From: Marinobacter segnicrescens
GTDB lineage: Bacteria > Pseudomonadota > Gammaproteobacteria > Pseudomonadales > Oleiphilaceae
NCBI RefSeq assembly: GCF_900111555.1
Contig: NZ_FOHZ01000015.1
Span: forward strand, 1-64,000
Direction: 5' to 3'
Length of the DNA stretch: 64,000 bases
In this document: in pieces, positions 8,916 to 18,905 of the stretch
Layout of the letters: every line of letters starts with the position of its first letter
Position numbering within the stretch: the stretch's first letter is position 1
Translations under genes and position numbers: made by a program
Notes under the pieces: generated by a model
What the model saw: only the letters and a program-made list of their open reading frames with translations
Databases searched by the model: none
What the model was told of the DNA's origin: nothing

Positions 8916-9824
8916 TCAGTGGCGATCAGTAAGGACCATCGCCTGGCGGAACCCCTCTGACGCAAGACGCTCCATGGCACGTTCGGCATCGCCGTGATCG
9001 CCGAAAGGCCCCACCTGCACCCGGTGAAATTCACCGGATGCGGTCGAAATCTGGCGTACCCGCACCGACTCTCCAGTACGCTGTCTGACGGCATGCTCGA
9101 GTTGCCGGGCCGGATCAACCTGGCTGAAAGACCCAAGCTGCACGAACAGGGCATTGCCCCCGGCCGTAGACGGTTCCGACTTTGCAACGGACGTTTTCCC
9201 GACACCCGCGTTAACGCCGCCTTCCGGCGTCCACGGCTGTCCCGCCAGAGTCATCGAGCCGTCTTCACGGACGGTAATAGAGGCGACTTCTACCCGGGCG
9301 GTGCCATTGCCCAGGAAATCCAGCTTCTTGGCGGCCGCCCAGGACAAGTCTATCAGACGGTTACCGTGAAAGGGGCCCCGATCATTGACCCGAACGATCA
9401 CGGAACGTCCGTTGTCCAGGTTTGTGACCCGGGCATAGCTGGGAAGCGGAAGGCTCTTGTGGGCGGCCGACATCTCGTACATGTCATAGACTTCGCCGTT
9501 GGAGGTCTTGTGGCCATGGAACTTCTTGCCATACCAGCTTGCAATGCCCCGCTGGACATAGCCGTCGGCATCGCTGACTGGCATGACCCGGTATTGCTTG
9601 CCCCACACGGTGTAGGGCGACTTGTTGCCAGCTGAGCGGGGCACCTCATACCTTGGCATGGCGTTGCCCAACGAACTGATATCCACGTCCTGCGCAGGAC
9701 CGTGGTCCTGGGCGATGGTGTAACGACCGGAATGGTCGGTTTCCTTCGGCTTGGACGCGCAACCGGCCAGTACCAGTGCCATCACGGCAAGGACTGCCGT
9801 TACGCGCAAATCAGGGTGCTTCAT
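8916..9824 (-). CDS. rlpA: RlpA-family septal ring lytic transglycosylase/lipoprotein
   Basis: 302 aa. Lipobox LAGC with the lipidated Cys at residue 22. The double-psi beta-barrel starts about GIASWYGKKFHGHKTSNGE and contains VRVNDRGPF with the catalytic-type Asp. A SPOR domain follows at the C-terminus (ALFVQLGSFSQVD to the end), which binds denuded septal glycan. It acts in the periplasm at division sites, probably outer-membrane anchored. The gene lies between mltB and dacA as in pseudomonads, and its 5' end overlaps mltB by 14 nt. Confidence 0.94.
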   Translation of the reverse strand: MKHPDLRVTAVLAVMALVLAGCASKPKETDHSGRYTIAQDHGPAQDVDISSLGNAMPRYEVPRSAGNKSPYTVWGKQYRVMPVSDADGYVQRGIASWYGKKFHGHKTSNGEVYDMYEMSAAHKSLPLPSYARVTNLDNGRSVIVRVNDRGPFHGNRLIDLSWAAAKKLDFLGNGTARVEVASITVREDGSMTLAGQPWTPEGGVNAGVGKTSVAKSEPSTAGGNALFVQLGSFSQVDPARQLEHAVRQRTGESVRVRQISTASGEFHRVQVGPFGDHGDAERAMERLASEGFRQAMVLTDRH

Positions 9825-10845
9825 GATTGTGTTCCGTTCCTGCCGATGATGCCTTCAACAATTCCTGCCGGAGCTCACCGGCCATCTCATTGACGGCCAG
9901 CCCATAGAGATGACTGTGATTGTACCGGGTAATCACGTAAAAGTTATGGTACGTGAGCCACCAGCGGTGGCCATCCGGCCCTTCCACCCGGAATGCCCTG
10001 GCCGGCTCTTTGTCCGCCAGCTCCGCGGGCAACTGCAACCCGGCGGCACGATAATCAGAGACCGTAAACCGGGGGCGAAGTTCCCGAATGACCAGCCTTT
10101 GCGGCACTGACACCCCCGTTTCCAGCGGTGTTGCAACCGGACCACCCGACCGCCAGCGATGCTCGTGGAAATAATTGGCGACACTGCCGATGGCGTCAAC
10201 CGGGTTATCAAAGATATCGGCGATGCCATCATCGTCAAAGTCTACAGCGTAGTGTCGGTAGCTGGAGGCAATGAACTGACCATAGCCCATGGCACCTGCG
10301 TAGGATCCTTCCAGCTGGCCGGGCTCAAAGCCCTGTTCACGTGCCATCAGGAAGAACTGCTTCAGTTCACTGCGGAAAAAGGCACTGCGCGGAGGATAGT
10401 CAAAGGCCAGGGTGGCCAGGGCGTCCAGCACGGGAAAGGAGCCACGGTACCGGCCGTACCAGGTTTCTACGCCAATAATGGCAGCGATGATCTCCCGGGG
10501 CACCCCGAACTCGGCCTCGGCCCGATCAAATGCCGCCCGATGTTCCTTCAGGAAGTCGACACCCTGTTCAACCCTCTCCGGTTTGATAAAAATCGCCCGG
10601 TATTCCCGCCAGGTCAGGGTTTTCTCGGCCGGCGAACTGATCCTCTCGATAACCAGGTCATTGCGGCGAGCCTCCCCGAGCCATTTCCGGAGGCGGTCAG
10701 CATCGAAACCATGCTCACTGGCCATTTCACGGATAAATACTCTGCCCTCGCGGGTCTCAGCATAGCCAGCAGCGCTCGACAGGGCCGGGCAGGCAACCAT
10801 CAGAATCAGCGGAAAGAGCAAGCACTTCAGGGCCTTCATGAACAT
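9811..10845 (-). CDS. mltB: lytic murein transglycosylase B
   Basis: About 344 aa. It cleaves the MurNAc-GlcNAc bond, forming 1,6-anhydroMurNAc ends. The catalytic Glu is in IIGVETWYGRYRG, followed by the MltB-type GSYAGAMGYGQFIASSY and the EF-hand-like DFDDDGIADI. A hydrophobic leader (CLLFPLILMVAC) supports starting at the ATG at 10845 or 10839. The ATG at 10908 overlapping the rodA stop would place 20 hydrophilic residues before the leader and is disfavoured. A Cys at the leader end could be lipidated, as in E. coli MltB, or the cleavage may be by signal peptidase I. Confidence 0.93.
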   Translation of the reverse strand: MFMKALKCLLFPLILMVACPALSSAAGYAETREGRVFIREMASEHGFDADRLRKWLGEARRNDLVIERISSPAEKTLTWREYRAIFIKPERVEQGVDFLKEHRAAFDRAEAEFGVPREIIAAIIGVETWYGRYRGSFPVLDALATLAFDYPPRSAFFRSELKQFFLMAREQGFEPGQLEGSYAGAMGYGQFIASSYRHYAVDFDDDGIADIFDNPVDAIGSVANYFHEHRWRSGGPVATPLETGVSVPQRLVIRELRPRFTVSDYRAAGLQLPAELADKEPARAFRVEGPDGHRWWLTYHNFYVITRYNHSHLYGLAVNEMAGELRQELLKASSAGTEHNHEAP

Positions 10846-10907
10846 CTCGGAGCCAGGTTTTTGCCGGGAGGTTACCACGGGGTTACAGGGGGCACCATTA
10901 CCGGACA

Positions 10908-12047
10908 TTACGCCGTGATCATCCGCCGATGGGTGTGTATCGCCATCAGTACGCCAAAAGCGGACATCAGCGTCACAATGGACGTACCACCGTAGCTGAT
11001 CAGGGGCAGCGGCACCCCGACCACGGGAAGCAGGCCACTGACCATGCCGATATTAACCACGATGTAAACGAAAAAGGTCATTGTCAGCGCTCCGGCCAGC
11101 AAGCGACTGAACGAGTCCTGGGCATTGGCCGCAATGTACAGGCAACGGAGGATAATCAGGGTGTAGGCGGCCAACAACGTAGCCAGACCCAGGAAGCCGA
11201 ATTCCTCCGCCAGGACTGCCACAATGAAGTCGGTATGACTTTCCGGCAAAAACTCCAGGTGGGACTGGGTGCCCTGAAGCCACCCCTTTCCACTCCATCC
11301 ACCAGATCCGATGGCGGTAGTCGACTGGATGATATTCCAGCCTGCACCCAGCGGATCGCTCTGAGGGTCCAGAAGGGTGAGTACCCGCTGTTTCTGATAG
11401 TCCCTCATCACAAAGTGCCACATCAGTGGTGCGGCGACTCCCAGCAGGGCGAAGAAACCGGTGATCAGCTTCCAGCTCAGCCCGGCGAAAAAGACCACGA
11501 ACATACCAGCCGCGCCCACCAGCAGGGAGGTACCCAGATCCGGTTGCTGGATGATCAGCCCCATGGGCAAAAGCACCAGGCCAACGGCAATCACCACATG
11601 ACGAAACCTCGGGGGAAGATACTGCCGGGACAGGTACCAGGCGGCCATCATTGGAACCACCAGTTTCATGATCTCCGATGGCTGGAACCGGGGCAGGCCT
11701 GGCAATGCGAGCCACCGCTGGGCCCCCTTCGCGCCAACACCGACCACCAACACCGCCACAAGCCCGGCCATACCAGCCACATACAACCATGGCGACCAGC
11801 GCCGGTATACGGCTGGGTCCAACTGGGCAAAGATAAACAGGGCAGCAAACGCGACGCCGAAGCGGATCGCCTGGGCCCTGACCGCAGCCATGCTGGCATC
11901 TGCGCCGCTATAGAGAACGATCAGGCCGCCTCCGGCCACCAGCGCCAACAGCAGCAACAGTAGCGGGTCGATGTGAAGTCTGTGCCACAGACTTGCGGGT
12001 CTTTGCAGGCCGCTGGAGGCCTGGACGCTGGCAGCACGGCCCATCAT
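10908..12047 (-). CDS. rodA: rod-shape peptidoglycan glycosyltransferase RodA
   Basis: 379 aa of the SEDS family. It polymerises lipid II for sidewall elongation in partnership with PBP2. About ten hydrophobic segments are visible. The SEDS marks are FQPSEIMKLVVPM, QQPDLGTSLLV, LPESHTDFIVAVLAEEFGF and LPLISYGGTS near the C-terminus. The ATG at 12047 overlaps the mrdA stop, with GGGGAGG upstream. A second SEDS protein, FtsW, is in the dcw cluster of the window. Confidence 0.96.
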   Translation of the reverse strand: MMGRAASVQASSGLQRPASLWHRLHIDPLLLLLLALVAGGGLIVLYSGADASMAAVRAQAIRFGVAFAALFIFAQLDPAVYRRWSPWLYVAGMAGLVAVLVVGVGAKGAQRWLALPGLPRFQPSEIMKLVVPMMAAWYLSRQYLPPRFRHVVIAVGLVLLPMGLIIQQPDLGTSLLVGAAGMFVVFFAGLSWKLITGFFALLGVAAPLMWHFVMRDYQKQRVLTLLDPQSDPLGAGWNIIQSTTAIGSGGWSGKGWLQGTQSHLEFLPESHTDFIVAVLAEEFGFLGLATLLAAYTLIILRCLYIAANAQDSFSRLLAGALTMTFFVYIVVNIGMVSGLLPVVGVPLPLISYGGTSIVTLMSAFGVLMAIHTHRRMITA

Positions 12048-13930
12048 GGCTGAGCCTCCCCGGCCTGGCTGATCACTGTTGGTTCTGAGTCCTGCATCTG
12101 CAGCCAGGCATCAAACATGGCTCTTGCGACCGGTGCTGCAGTGCCACTACCACTGCCACCATTCTCGACGATAACAGAAACCACGATGCGAGGATCGTCT
12201 ACCGGCGCAAAGCCGACAAACAGCGCGTGGTCGCGAAGACGCTCACGGATCTCCTCGGCATCATATTCTTCATCTTCCGCCAGGCTGAACACCTGGGCGG
12301 TTCCTGTTTTGCCTGCCATACGGTAGTCAGCCCCTTCTGCAGCCCCCCGCGCGGTGCCCCTGGGGCCGTGCATGACGTCTTCCATTGAGTCAACCACGAA
12401 CTCCCAGTCATCGTGGTTATCCACCGTCAAATCTTCCATGGTTTCCGGGGGAAGAACGTCGTCCAGCGGCGTGTCACCCCTGACATCCTTCAGCATTCTG
12501 GGCTGCACCCAGCCACCCCGGTTCGCCACCACCAGCGTGGCGGTCGCCAGCTGCATGGGCGTTGCCAGGAAAAAACCCTGGCCAATGCTCATGTTTACCG
12601 AGTCACCCGTGTACCAGGGCTCGTTGCGCATACCCCGCTTCCAGTCCCTGGAAGGCAGCAAGCCCGGCAGGGCTCCGCCGACGTCCAGGGTCGCATCCAT
12701 CCCGAAGCCGAAGCCGGACAGGTACTGGTGCATGACATCAACGCCCATCTCGACGCCAAGGTCATAGAAATAGATATCACAGGATTCCGCCACCGCCCGG
12801 CGGCCATCAACCCAGCCATGGCCTCCCCGTTTCCAGTCGCGATATCGACGCCCCTTGTCATTGATCTGGTAATAGCCCGGGTCCCAGATGGTGGTTTCCC
12901 GCGTCACCGTCCCACTGTCCAGGCCCGCCATCAGAAGCATGGGCTTGATGGTAGACCCGGGCGGGTACTGGCCTCGCAACGCCCGATTGAACAAAGGTTT
13001 GTCACGGGATTCACTGAGCGCCCGGTAATTGTCAACGCTGATTCCCGTCACAAACTGGTTGGCATCAAAACCCGGAACGCTGGCCAGGGCAATAATGCCC
13101 CCATCCCTCGGATCGATAGCGACAATCGCACCACGGCGGCCCTCCAGCAATTCGAAGGCCCGCTGCTGAAGACGCATGTCCAGGTGAAGCACCAGGTCTT
13201 CGCCCGGCACCGGGTTTTCCCGTTCGAGCACCCTCAGAGTACGGCCCCGGGCGTTGGTTTCCACATGTTCATAACCAACACGGCCATGAAGAGTCTCCTC
13301 GTACACCCGCTCAACACCGGACTTGCCAATGTAGTTGGTACCGGCATAGTTCACCGGGTCGATGCGTTGAAGCTCTTCACGATTGACCCGTCCCACGTAA
13401 CCCAGGGCATGGGAGTTGAGTTCACCAAATGGATAGTGGCGCACCAGCTCGGCGCTGACTTCGACCCCGGGCAACTCGTGCCGGTGCACAGCCATACTGG
13501 CAATTTCCTGCTCTGTCAGGTCGTAATGCAGGGGCAGTTCCTGGAAGGGACGACGGGGCTCCTGAAGCCGGCGGCGAAACCGCTCAACATCCTCTTCGGA
13601 AATGGTCAGCAAGGCCTGCAGACGTTCCAGGGTGGCATCCATGTTCCCCACCCTCTCAGGAACCAGGGTCACGCTGAACACCGGCCGGTTCTCGGCAATA
13701 AGAGTGCCGTTGCGGTCATAGATCAGGCCACGGGTCGGTGGTACCGAGCGAACCTGTACCCGGTTGCGGTCAGAAATCGTGGTATAGGTTTCGTGTTCGA
13801 TGACCTGTAATTGATAGAAGCGGCCAATAAGGATGCCGAACAACACAACCACCAGCCCCAGCATGACCAGGGCCCGGCGCTGGAAGAGTCGCCGTTCGGC
13901 GGCTGTGTCCTTGAATTCACCCCAGGCCAT
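12044..13930 (-). CDS. mrdA: peptidoglycan transpeptidase PBP2 (MrdA)
   Basis: 628 aa class B penicillin-binding protein. One N-terminal membrane helix at about 20-40. The dimerisation region follows, then the transpeptidase domain with the catalytic serine in PGSTIKP (S326, K329), SCD at 383-385 in place of SxN, and KTG at 541-543. It crosslinks sidewall peptidoglycan in the periplasm together with RodA. It overlaps rodA by 4 nt and follows rlmH by 9 nt. Confidence 0.96.
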   Translation of the reverse strand: MAWGEFKDTAAERRLFQRRALVMLGLVVVLFGILIGRFYQLQVIEHETYTTISDRNRVQVRSVPPTRGLIYDRNGTLIAENRPVFSVTLVPERVGNMDATLERLQALLTISEEDVERFRRRLQEPRRPFQELPLHYDLTEQEIASMAVHRHELPGVEVSAELVRHYPFGELNSHALGYVGRVNREELQRIDPVNYAGTNYIGKSGVERVYEETLHGRVGYEHVETNARGRTLRVLERENPVPGEDLVLHLDMRLQQRAFELLEGRRGAIVAIDPRDGGIIALASVPGFDANQFVTGISVDNYRALSESRDKPLFNRALRGQYPPGSTIKPMLLMAGLDSGTVTRETTIWDPGYYQINDKGRRYRDWKRGGHGWVDGRRAVAESCDIYFYDLGVEMGVDVMHQYLSGFGFGMDATLDVGGALPGLLPSRDWKRGMRNEPWYTGDSVNMSIGQGFFLATPMQLATATLVVANRGGWVQPRMLKDVRGDTPLDDVLPPETMEDLTVDNHDDWEFVVDSMEDVMHGPRGTARGAAEGADYRMAGKTGTAQVFSLAEDEEYDAEEIRERLRDHALFVGFAPVDDPRIVVSVIVENGGSGSGTAAPVARAMFDAWLQMQDSEPTVISQAGEAQP

Positions 13931-13939
13931 GGGAAGGTC

Positions 13940-14410
13940 CTACGCGCGGTGGTATGGGTGGTTTCGGGTGATGGTCCAGGCCCGATAGAGCTGCTCGGCG
14001 AGCAGGATACGTACGAGCGGATGCGGCAGGGTGAGCGGCGACAGGGACCATTGCTGGTCCGCCCGCTCACGGCACGCCGGGTGAAGGCCGTCAGGCCCCC
14101 CCACCAGGAAGCTGATGTCGCGGCCATCGAGCTGCCAGCTTTCCAGTTGCCGGGACAGTGTCTCTGTTGACCAGGGGCGGCCGCCAACCTCCAGGGCAAC
14201 CACGTGGTCACTGTCACCAGTCGCCGCCAGTACAGCGTCGGCCTCCTGCCTCATCAGGCGATTGATGTCAGGATTCTTGCCGCGGTGTGGCATGGCGATT
14301 TCAATCAGCTCAAGCGGCAGCTCCCGGGGCATACGGCGGGCGTATTCCTGGTAGCCTTCGGTAACCCAGCCGGGCATTTTCTGGCCGACACAGACAAGCT
14401 TCAGCCGCAT
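13940..14410 (-). CDS. rlmH: 23S rRNA pseudouridine-1915 N3-methyltransferase RlmH
   Basis: 156 aa, the usual SPOUT-family size. Starts MRLKLVCVGQKMPGWV, which supports the ATG at 14410 over a longer frame. The SAM-knot signature FLVGGPDGLHPACRERAD is at about 100-117, and the C-terminus ends RNHPYHRA as in the family. It modifies helix 69 of 23S rRNA in assembled ribosomes. It follows rsfS by 2 nt in the usual nadD-rsfS-rlmH-mrdA-rodA arrangement. Confidence 0.96.
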   Translation of the reverse strand: MRLKLVCVGQKMPGWVTEGYQEYARRMPRELPLELIEIAMPHRGKNPDINRLMRQEADAVLAATGDSDHVVALEVGGRPWSTETLSRQLESWQLDGRDISFLVGGPDGLHPACRERADQQWSLSPLTLPHPLVRILLAEQLYRAWTITRNHPYHRA

Positions 14411-14412
14411 GG

Positions 14413-14763
14413 CTATTCGCTGCCGGCAGCACCCAGGCCCGGGGCATCCCGCCACAGACGCTCGAGGTCATAGAACTCACGGGTCGCGGGCATCATGACG
14501 TGGACCACTACGTCACCCAGGTCAACCAGGATCCAGTCACTGGAATCAGCGCCTTCTACCTTGGCTTCGCGGATGCCGCGATCTTTCATTTCCTTGACGA
14601 CGGACTCAGCCAGGGACCGCAGGTGGCGGCCGGACGTGCCCGAGGCAAGGATCATGAAGTCCGTCACGCTGGTACGGTCGGTCACGTCCAGTACACTGAT
14701 GTCCTTCGCCTTCAGGTTCTCCAGTGCCTCGATAACAATATCTTTCAGTTCTTCTGCCTGCAT
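14413..14763 (-). CDS. rsfS: ribosomal silencing factor RsfS
   Basis: 116 aa. Family features: LKAKDISVLDVTDRTSVTDF, ASGTSGRHLRSLAESV and the C-terminal DLGDVVVHVMMPATREFYDLE followed by LW. RsfS binds ribosomal protein L14 (uL14) and blocks subunit joining when nutrients are scarce. It sits between nadD and rlmH; an 85-nt gap with no recognised gene separates it from nadD. Confidence 0.96.
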   Translation of the reverse strand: MQAEELKDIVIEALENLKAKDISVLDVTDRTSVTDFMILASGTSGRHLRSLAESVVKEMKDRGIREAKVEGADSSDWILVDLGDVVVHVMMPATREFYDLERLWRDAPGLGAAGSE

Positions 14764-14848
14764 AATGATCCTGTCATGTATACCCGGGCCGGGCCGGATA
14801 CAGGGAGTGGGTAAGTGGGCATGTACAGACTGGCTAGTGTATCACCAA

Positions 14849-15502
14849 TCAACGCCCACACTCATCGCCGTCACTGCCGTAAAGCCCCAATTCTTCGATC
14901 CTGGCCAGGACGGGGTCAGGCACCAGGTAACGTATTGAACGACCGGACGCCAGCCGCGCCCGGATACCGGTGGCGGAAATATCAAGCAGCGGAGGCTCCA
15001 CCTCAAGGATATACCCCGCAGGTGCCCTGCCCAGCATGGCCGGATTAGTCACCCGGCGTTCAAACAATAACCGCGAGGGCGGAGAATCCGGGGGCAGACC
15101 GGCCTGGGGCCGTGTGACCAGCACAATATGGGCGAGTTCCGGAATGGATGACCATTCCTGCCATCGGTCAAAACCGGCAAAGGAGTCGGTTCCGAGTACC
15201 ATTACCAGTGGATCGTCCGGACCAATTTCCTCCCGCAGGTGACGCAAGGTATCCGCCGTATAGGACGACCCGCCCCGGACCAGTTCGCGATCATCCACGC
15301 CAAGGCCGGGCTCATCGGCGATCGCCAGCCTCAGCAACTCCAGGCGGTGCTCGCTGGAGCCGCCTGGATCGCCACGGTGGGGCGGGATATGACAAGGGAC
15401 CAGGTCGATCCGGTTAACCCCCAGGGTTTCCCGTAATTCAATGGCCACCCGCAGGTGGCCATTGTGGATCGGATCGAAGGTGCCGCCGTAGATAACATGC
15501 AT
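14849..15502 (-). CDS. nadD: nicotinate-nucleotide adenylyltransferase NadD
   Basis: 217 aa. It adenylates nicotinate mononucleotide in NAD synthesis. The nucleotidyltransferase motif GGTFDPIHNGH is at 6-16, and the second motif ISATGIRARLASGRSIRYLV lies near the C-terminus. It starts 2 nt downstream of the proA stop, suggesting one transcript. Confidence 0.96.
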   Translation of the reverse strand: MHVIYGGTFDPIHNGHLRVAIELRETLGVNRIDLVPCHIPPHRGDPGGSSEHRLELLRLAIADEPGLGVDDRELVRGGSSYTADTLRHLREEIGPDDPLVMVLGTDSFAGFDRWQEWSSIPELAHIVLVTRPQAGLPPDSPPSRLLFERRVTNPAMLGRAPAGYILEVEPPLLDISATGIRARLASGRSIRYLVPDPVLARIEELGLYGSDGDECGR

Positions 15503-15504
15503 GG

Positions 15505-16761
15505 TCAGGTACGGATATGTCCGTCGCCAAACACCACGTACTTCTGCGAGGTAAGCCCCTCAAGACCCACGGGACCACGGGCGTGGATCTTGTCGGTAGA
15601 AATGCCGATCTCGGCACCCAGACCATATTCGAAACCGTCAGCAAAGCGGGTGGAGGCGTTCACCATCACCGAACTGGAGTCCACCTCAGTAATGAACCGG
15701 CGAGCGCGGGTGTAGTTTTCGGTAATAATGCTGTCAGTGTGTTGCGAGCTGTAACGGTTGATGTGCGCTATGGCTCCGTCGAGCCCATCGACTACCCGCA
15801 CCGCGAGCACAGGGCCCAGATACTCTTCGTACCAGTCGTCTTCGGTGGCCGCTGCCATATCCGGAACGATGGCGCGACTGGCGTCACAGCCCCGTAACTC
15901 CACCGAATGCTCGCGGAAAGCGCCGGCCAGCAAGGGCAGTATGTCCGCCGCAATCTCCTGGTCAACCAGCAGGGTTTCCATGGTGTTGCAGGTGCCGTAA
16001 CGCTGTGTTTTGGCGTTGATCGCAACCTTGAGGGCTTTTTCCGGATCCGCGTGGGCATCCACATAGACATGGCATACACCGTCCAGGTGCTTGATCACCG
16101 GCACCCTGGCATCCCTGCTGATACGCTCGATCAGCCCCTTGCCACCCCGGGGGACGATCACGTCAACAAATTCCGGCATGGTAATCATCGCACCCACCGC
16201 TGCCCGGTCGGTGGTGCGAACCACCTGTACCGAGGCCTCCGGCAGCCCGGCCGCCCGGAGACCTGTCACCAGGCACTCGGCAATGGCCTGGTTGGAATGA
16301 ATGGCCTCGGACCCGCCCCGCAGGATGGTCGCGTTACCCGACTTCAGGCACAGGCTGGCAGCCTCTACCGTCACATTGGGGCGAGACTCGTAGATGATAC
16401 CGATCACGCCCAGTGGCACCCGCATCTTGCCAACCTGGATACCGGACGGCCGGTAGGCCATATCAGTGATGGCGCCAATTGGATCCGGCAGGCCAGCAAC
16501 CTGCCGCAAGCCCTCGATCATTGCATCAATGCGGGCCGGGGTGAGTTCCAGGCGGTCCAGCATGGCCGCTTCCAGGCCATTGCTGCGACCGTTTTCCAGA
16601 TCCTTGCCATTGGCTTCCGCAAGCTCGTTACGGGCGGCATCCAGGGCCCCGGCAGTGGCCAGCAGCGCCCGGTTGCGGGTAGCCGTAGAAGAACGGGCTA
16701 TGGCGGTGGCTGCCTGACGAGCCTGCTCGCCAACCTCCGCCATGTAGGCTGCAATATCCAT
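15505..16761 (-). CDS. proA: gamma-glutamyl phosphate reductase ProA
   Basis: 418 aa. NADPH-dependent reduction of glutamyl 5-phosphate to the semialdehyde in proline synthesis. Aldehyde-dehydrogenase-type fold. Seen: [35 protein letters not shown], the catalytic cysteine in [14 protein letters not shown] and the C-terminal [18 protein letters not shown]. It is the first gene of the long minus-strand block and is divergent from the GGDEF-like operon across 144 nt. proB is not in the window. Confidence 0.97.
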   Translation of the reverse strand: MDIAAYMAEVGEQARQAATAIARSSTATRNRALLATAGALDAARNELAEANGKDLENGRSNGLEAAMLDRLELTPARIDAMIEGLRQVAGLPDPIGAITDMAYRPSGIQVGKMRVPLGVIGIIYESRPNVTVEAASLCLKSGNATILRGGSEAIHSNQAIAECLVTGLRAAGLPEASVQVVRTTDRAAVGAMITMPEFVDVIVPRGGKGLIERISRDARVPVIKHLDGVCHVYVDAHADPEKALKVAINAKTQRYGTCNTMETLLVDQEIAADILPLLAGAFREHSVELRGCDASRAIVPDMAAATEDDWYEEYLGPVLAVRVVDGLDGAIAHINRYSSQHTDSIITENYTRARRFITEVDSSSVMVNASTRFADGFEYGLGAEIGISTDKIHARGPVGLEGLTSQKYVVFGDGHIRT

Positions 16762-16905
16762 GGATCGGTAACTCCGCTTTGGAACTGATGCATCAATGAA
16801 AATCAGGCGACTATTATGCCCGACGACGGCGCGTTTGGCACATTGATGTTATCATTCATACCAGACCGACAGTCCAACGGAACCAACTTCAGGAAGGACG
16901 AGAGC

Positions 16906-17913
16906 ATGGCCCAGAAGGCTGAGCGATTTGTATTGAGCCGGCTCGCCTGGCTGGGCACCATGGCTCTGCTGGCCCTCGCGATATTCTGTCTGGTTACGGA
17001 CGATATCCCGGCAGCCCTGGCCGCGCTGGTCACTGCGGGCATCGTTCGCACCAGCCCCGCCCTGCCCCTGGGTCAACAGCGGCACTGGCAACTGGCCAAT
17101 CACCTGCTGATACTCAGCCTTACACTGATCCTGGTGACTGCGCTCTGGCTCGACTCAGCCTCTTTGCGCTACTGGCTGTTCGCCCTGCCCCTGTTCATCC
17201 TTGGAATGCTTCCTCCGCGAACGGGTGTTCCGCTTGCCCTGGTCGCCATGGCCACTTTTCTGCTGGGGCTTGCCTCACTGACAGGCGACTCCTCACGGCA
17301 CCAGATCATAGCTCCCCTGGTGCTGACCAGCGCCCTGGCTGGCGTGTTCTTCCTGCTACGCCACTACAAGGCACGCCAGCTGTTACCATTGCGTCGGTCC
17401 GATGAACTGACCCAGGCGGCAAGCCGGGAGTACCTGACCGCCGACCTGTACAAGGAGATACAGCGCAGCGAACGGGAAGGATTGGACCTTTCCGTCATCA
17501 TGCTGGGCCTGGACGCCCATCTCAGCGCCCCGGAAACCGACCAGGACCTCGAGGCCCTGCTACCCCGGATCGGACGCTACCTGCATTCCCGGCTAAGGGA
17601 TTTCGATACCTGGTACAGGGTGGCAGACGTCCAGTTCCTGATCATTCTGCCGGGAATGGCGACCGCCGGCGCCAGCGCGAGGGCAGAGCAACTCCGTCTC
17701 GGCCTGATCTCATTACTGGAATCCCACGGCCTGGACGTCACCGTCAGCGCTGGCGTTGCCGGCCTGAACATTGGCGATAACGCGGACACACTCCAGCATG
17801 CGGTAGCGTCTGCGCTGCAGGGGGCCCAGAAAAAGGGAGGCAACCGGGTGCAGACCTGGAGCACCTGGTCCCACACACCGCCGTCCGACACCGTAAGGAG
17901 CCCGGCCACGTGA
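16906..17913 (+). CDS. membrane protein with degenerate GGDEF domain (first of a pair)
   Basis: 335 aa. The ATG at 16906 follows AGGAAGGACGAGAGC, a good ribosome site; the longer frame from 16816 lacks one. Five or six hydrophobic segments fill residues 14-150. From about 165 a GGDEF-like fold can be followed, starting SDELTQAASREYLTADLY. The active-site loop reads RVADVQF (238-244) in place of RYGGDEF, and the first metal-binding acidic position (LGLDAH) is altered. A diguanylate cyclase with this loop should be inactive. Role unknown; the membrane part may be a sensor or an assembly platform. Confidence 0.75.
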   Translation: MAQKAERFVLSRLAWLGTMALLALAIFCLVTDDIPAALAALVTAGIVRTSPALPLGQQRHWQLANHLLILSLTLILVTALWLDSASLRYWLFALPLFILGMLPPRTGVPLALVAMATFLLGLASLTGDSSRHQIIAPLVLTSALAGVFFLLRHYKARQLLPLRRSDELTQAASREYLTADLYKEIQRSEREGLDLSVIMLGLDAHLSAPETDQDLEALLPRIGRYLHSRLRDFDTWYRVADVQFLIILPGMATAGASARAEQLRLGLISLLESHGLDVTVSAGVAGLNIGDNADTLQHAVASALQGAQKKGGNRVQTWSTWSHTPPSDTVRSPAT

Positions 17914-18905
17914 CCGAAACCCGTCTGAGAACGCTCACCAGCGTCCTGGCCTATGGTTTAAGCGCTGCTGTTTTCGCCATGCTCGCCCTGCAGAACCTGC
18001 GTTACGGGTTCTACACCCTGTGCTATCTCGCAGCGGGCCTCAGCGCCATCAGCCTGGGCAGCTGCGTCTACACTTTGTGGGTGAGCCGGTATCAGCTCCG
18101 GGCCCGAGGCCACCTGGTCGCATTGACACTGTTACATGGGGTTGCCCTGACAGGCGCCATGTCAGCACCGGGTAATGGCATTTTCTGGAGCCTGCCCATA
18201 CTGGTATTGACCTACCTCGTGCTACCACTTCGACAGGCCCTGAAAGTGACGCTGCCGGTTGCGGCATTAGTGGCAATGCTTGTTGCGTGGCAACTGCCTG
18301 CCAGCGAGAGCCTTCCTGCCATCGCGGCGCTGGCAACCCTGGTGGCCAGCGCCGGCCTCGCCAGCTGGCATTACGACCATATGGCCCAGTCGGCCGAGGA
18401 CCTGGCGATTATCGATCCGCTTACCGGAGCCCATAACGCCCGGTTCCTCGATGAGACACTGCAAAAGGAAATCAGCCGGGCCCGCGCCACCACCCACCCG
18501 GTTTCTGTGCTGATGATGGACATCGACCATCGCGGCCAGATTAGTGAAATGCTCGGCGACGGACAAATGCCACACCTGTATCGCAGGCTGGCAGAGCACC
18601 TCTTCACCCTGATTCGTGCCGGTGACACCCTCTACTTCCTGGGTGAGGGCCGCTTCTGCCTGATACTCCCATTTACTCCCGAGGAGGGCGCGCGAGTGAC
18701 GGCCGAACGTATACGCCGCAGTATTGCCGAAGCCGGCTGGCCCCAGGTCGGGCGCATGACGGTCAGCATCGGTGCCACCACCCATATCAGCCAGGATAGC
18801 CTGGGTGAGCGCCTCCGCCAGCGAGCCACCGACGCCCTGGAAGAGGCCTGTCGCCGAGGCCAGGACCACGTCTGGTTCAACGCGGATGCCCACCAGGTAA
18901 GCTGA
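17910..18905 (+). CDS. membrane protein with degenerate GGDEF domain (second of a pair)
   Basis: 331 aa. It begins with GTG at 17910, overlapping the previous stop by 4 nt (GTGA). Five or six membrane segments lie in residues 10-155. The GGDEF-like domain starts IIDPLTGAHNARFLDETL (about 167-184) and keeps MMDID (202-206), the usual metal site, but the catalytic loop is FLGEGRF (243-249) in place of YGGDEF. The C-terminus has the family TVSIGATTH strand. It looks paralogous to the upstream gene in layout. Cyclase activity is unlikely; a c-di-GMP or GTP binding role is possible but unproven. Confidence 0.78.
   Translation: MTETRLRTLTSVLAYGLSAAVFAMLALQNLRYGFYTLCYLAAGLSAISLGSCVYTLWVSRYQLRARGHLVALTLLHGVALTGAMSAPGNGIFWSLPILVLTYLVLPLRQALKVTLPVAALVAMLVAWQLPASESLPAIAALATLVASAGLASWHYDHMAQSAEDLAIIDPLTGAHNARFLDETLQKEISRARATTHPVSVLMMDIDHRGQISEMLGDGQMPHLYRRLAEHLFTLIRAGDTLYFLGEGRFCLILPFTPEEGARVTAERIRRSIAEAGWPQVGRMTVSIGATTHISQDSLGERLRQRATDALEEACRRGQDHVWFNADAHQVS

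Noticed and set aside
16816..16905. Upstream start for the first GGDEF-like gene
   Set aside because: No ribosome site precedes it, whereas AGGAAGGACGAGAGC precedes the ATG at 16906 and the protein then begins just before its first membrane helix.
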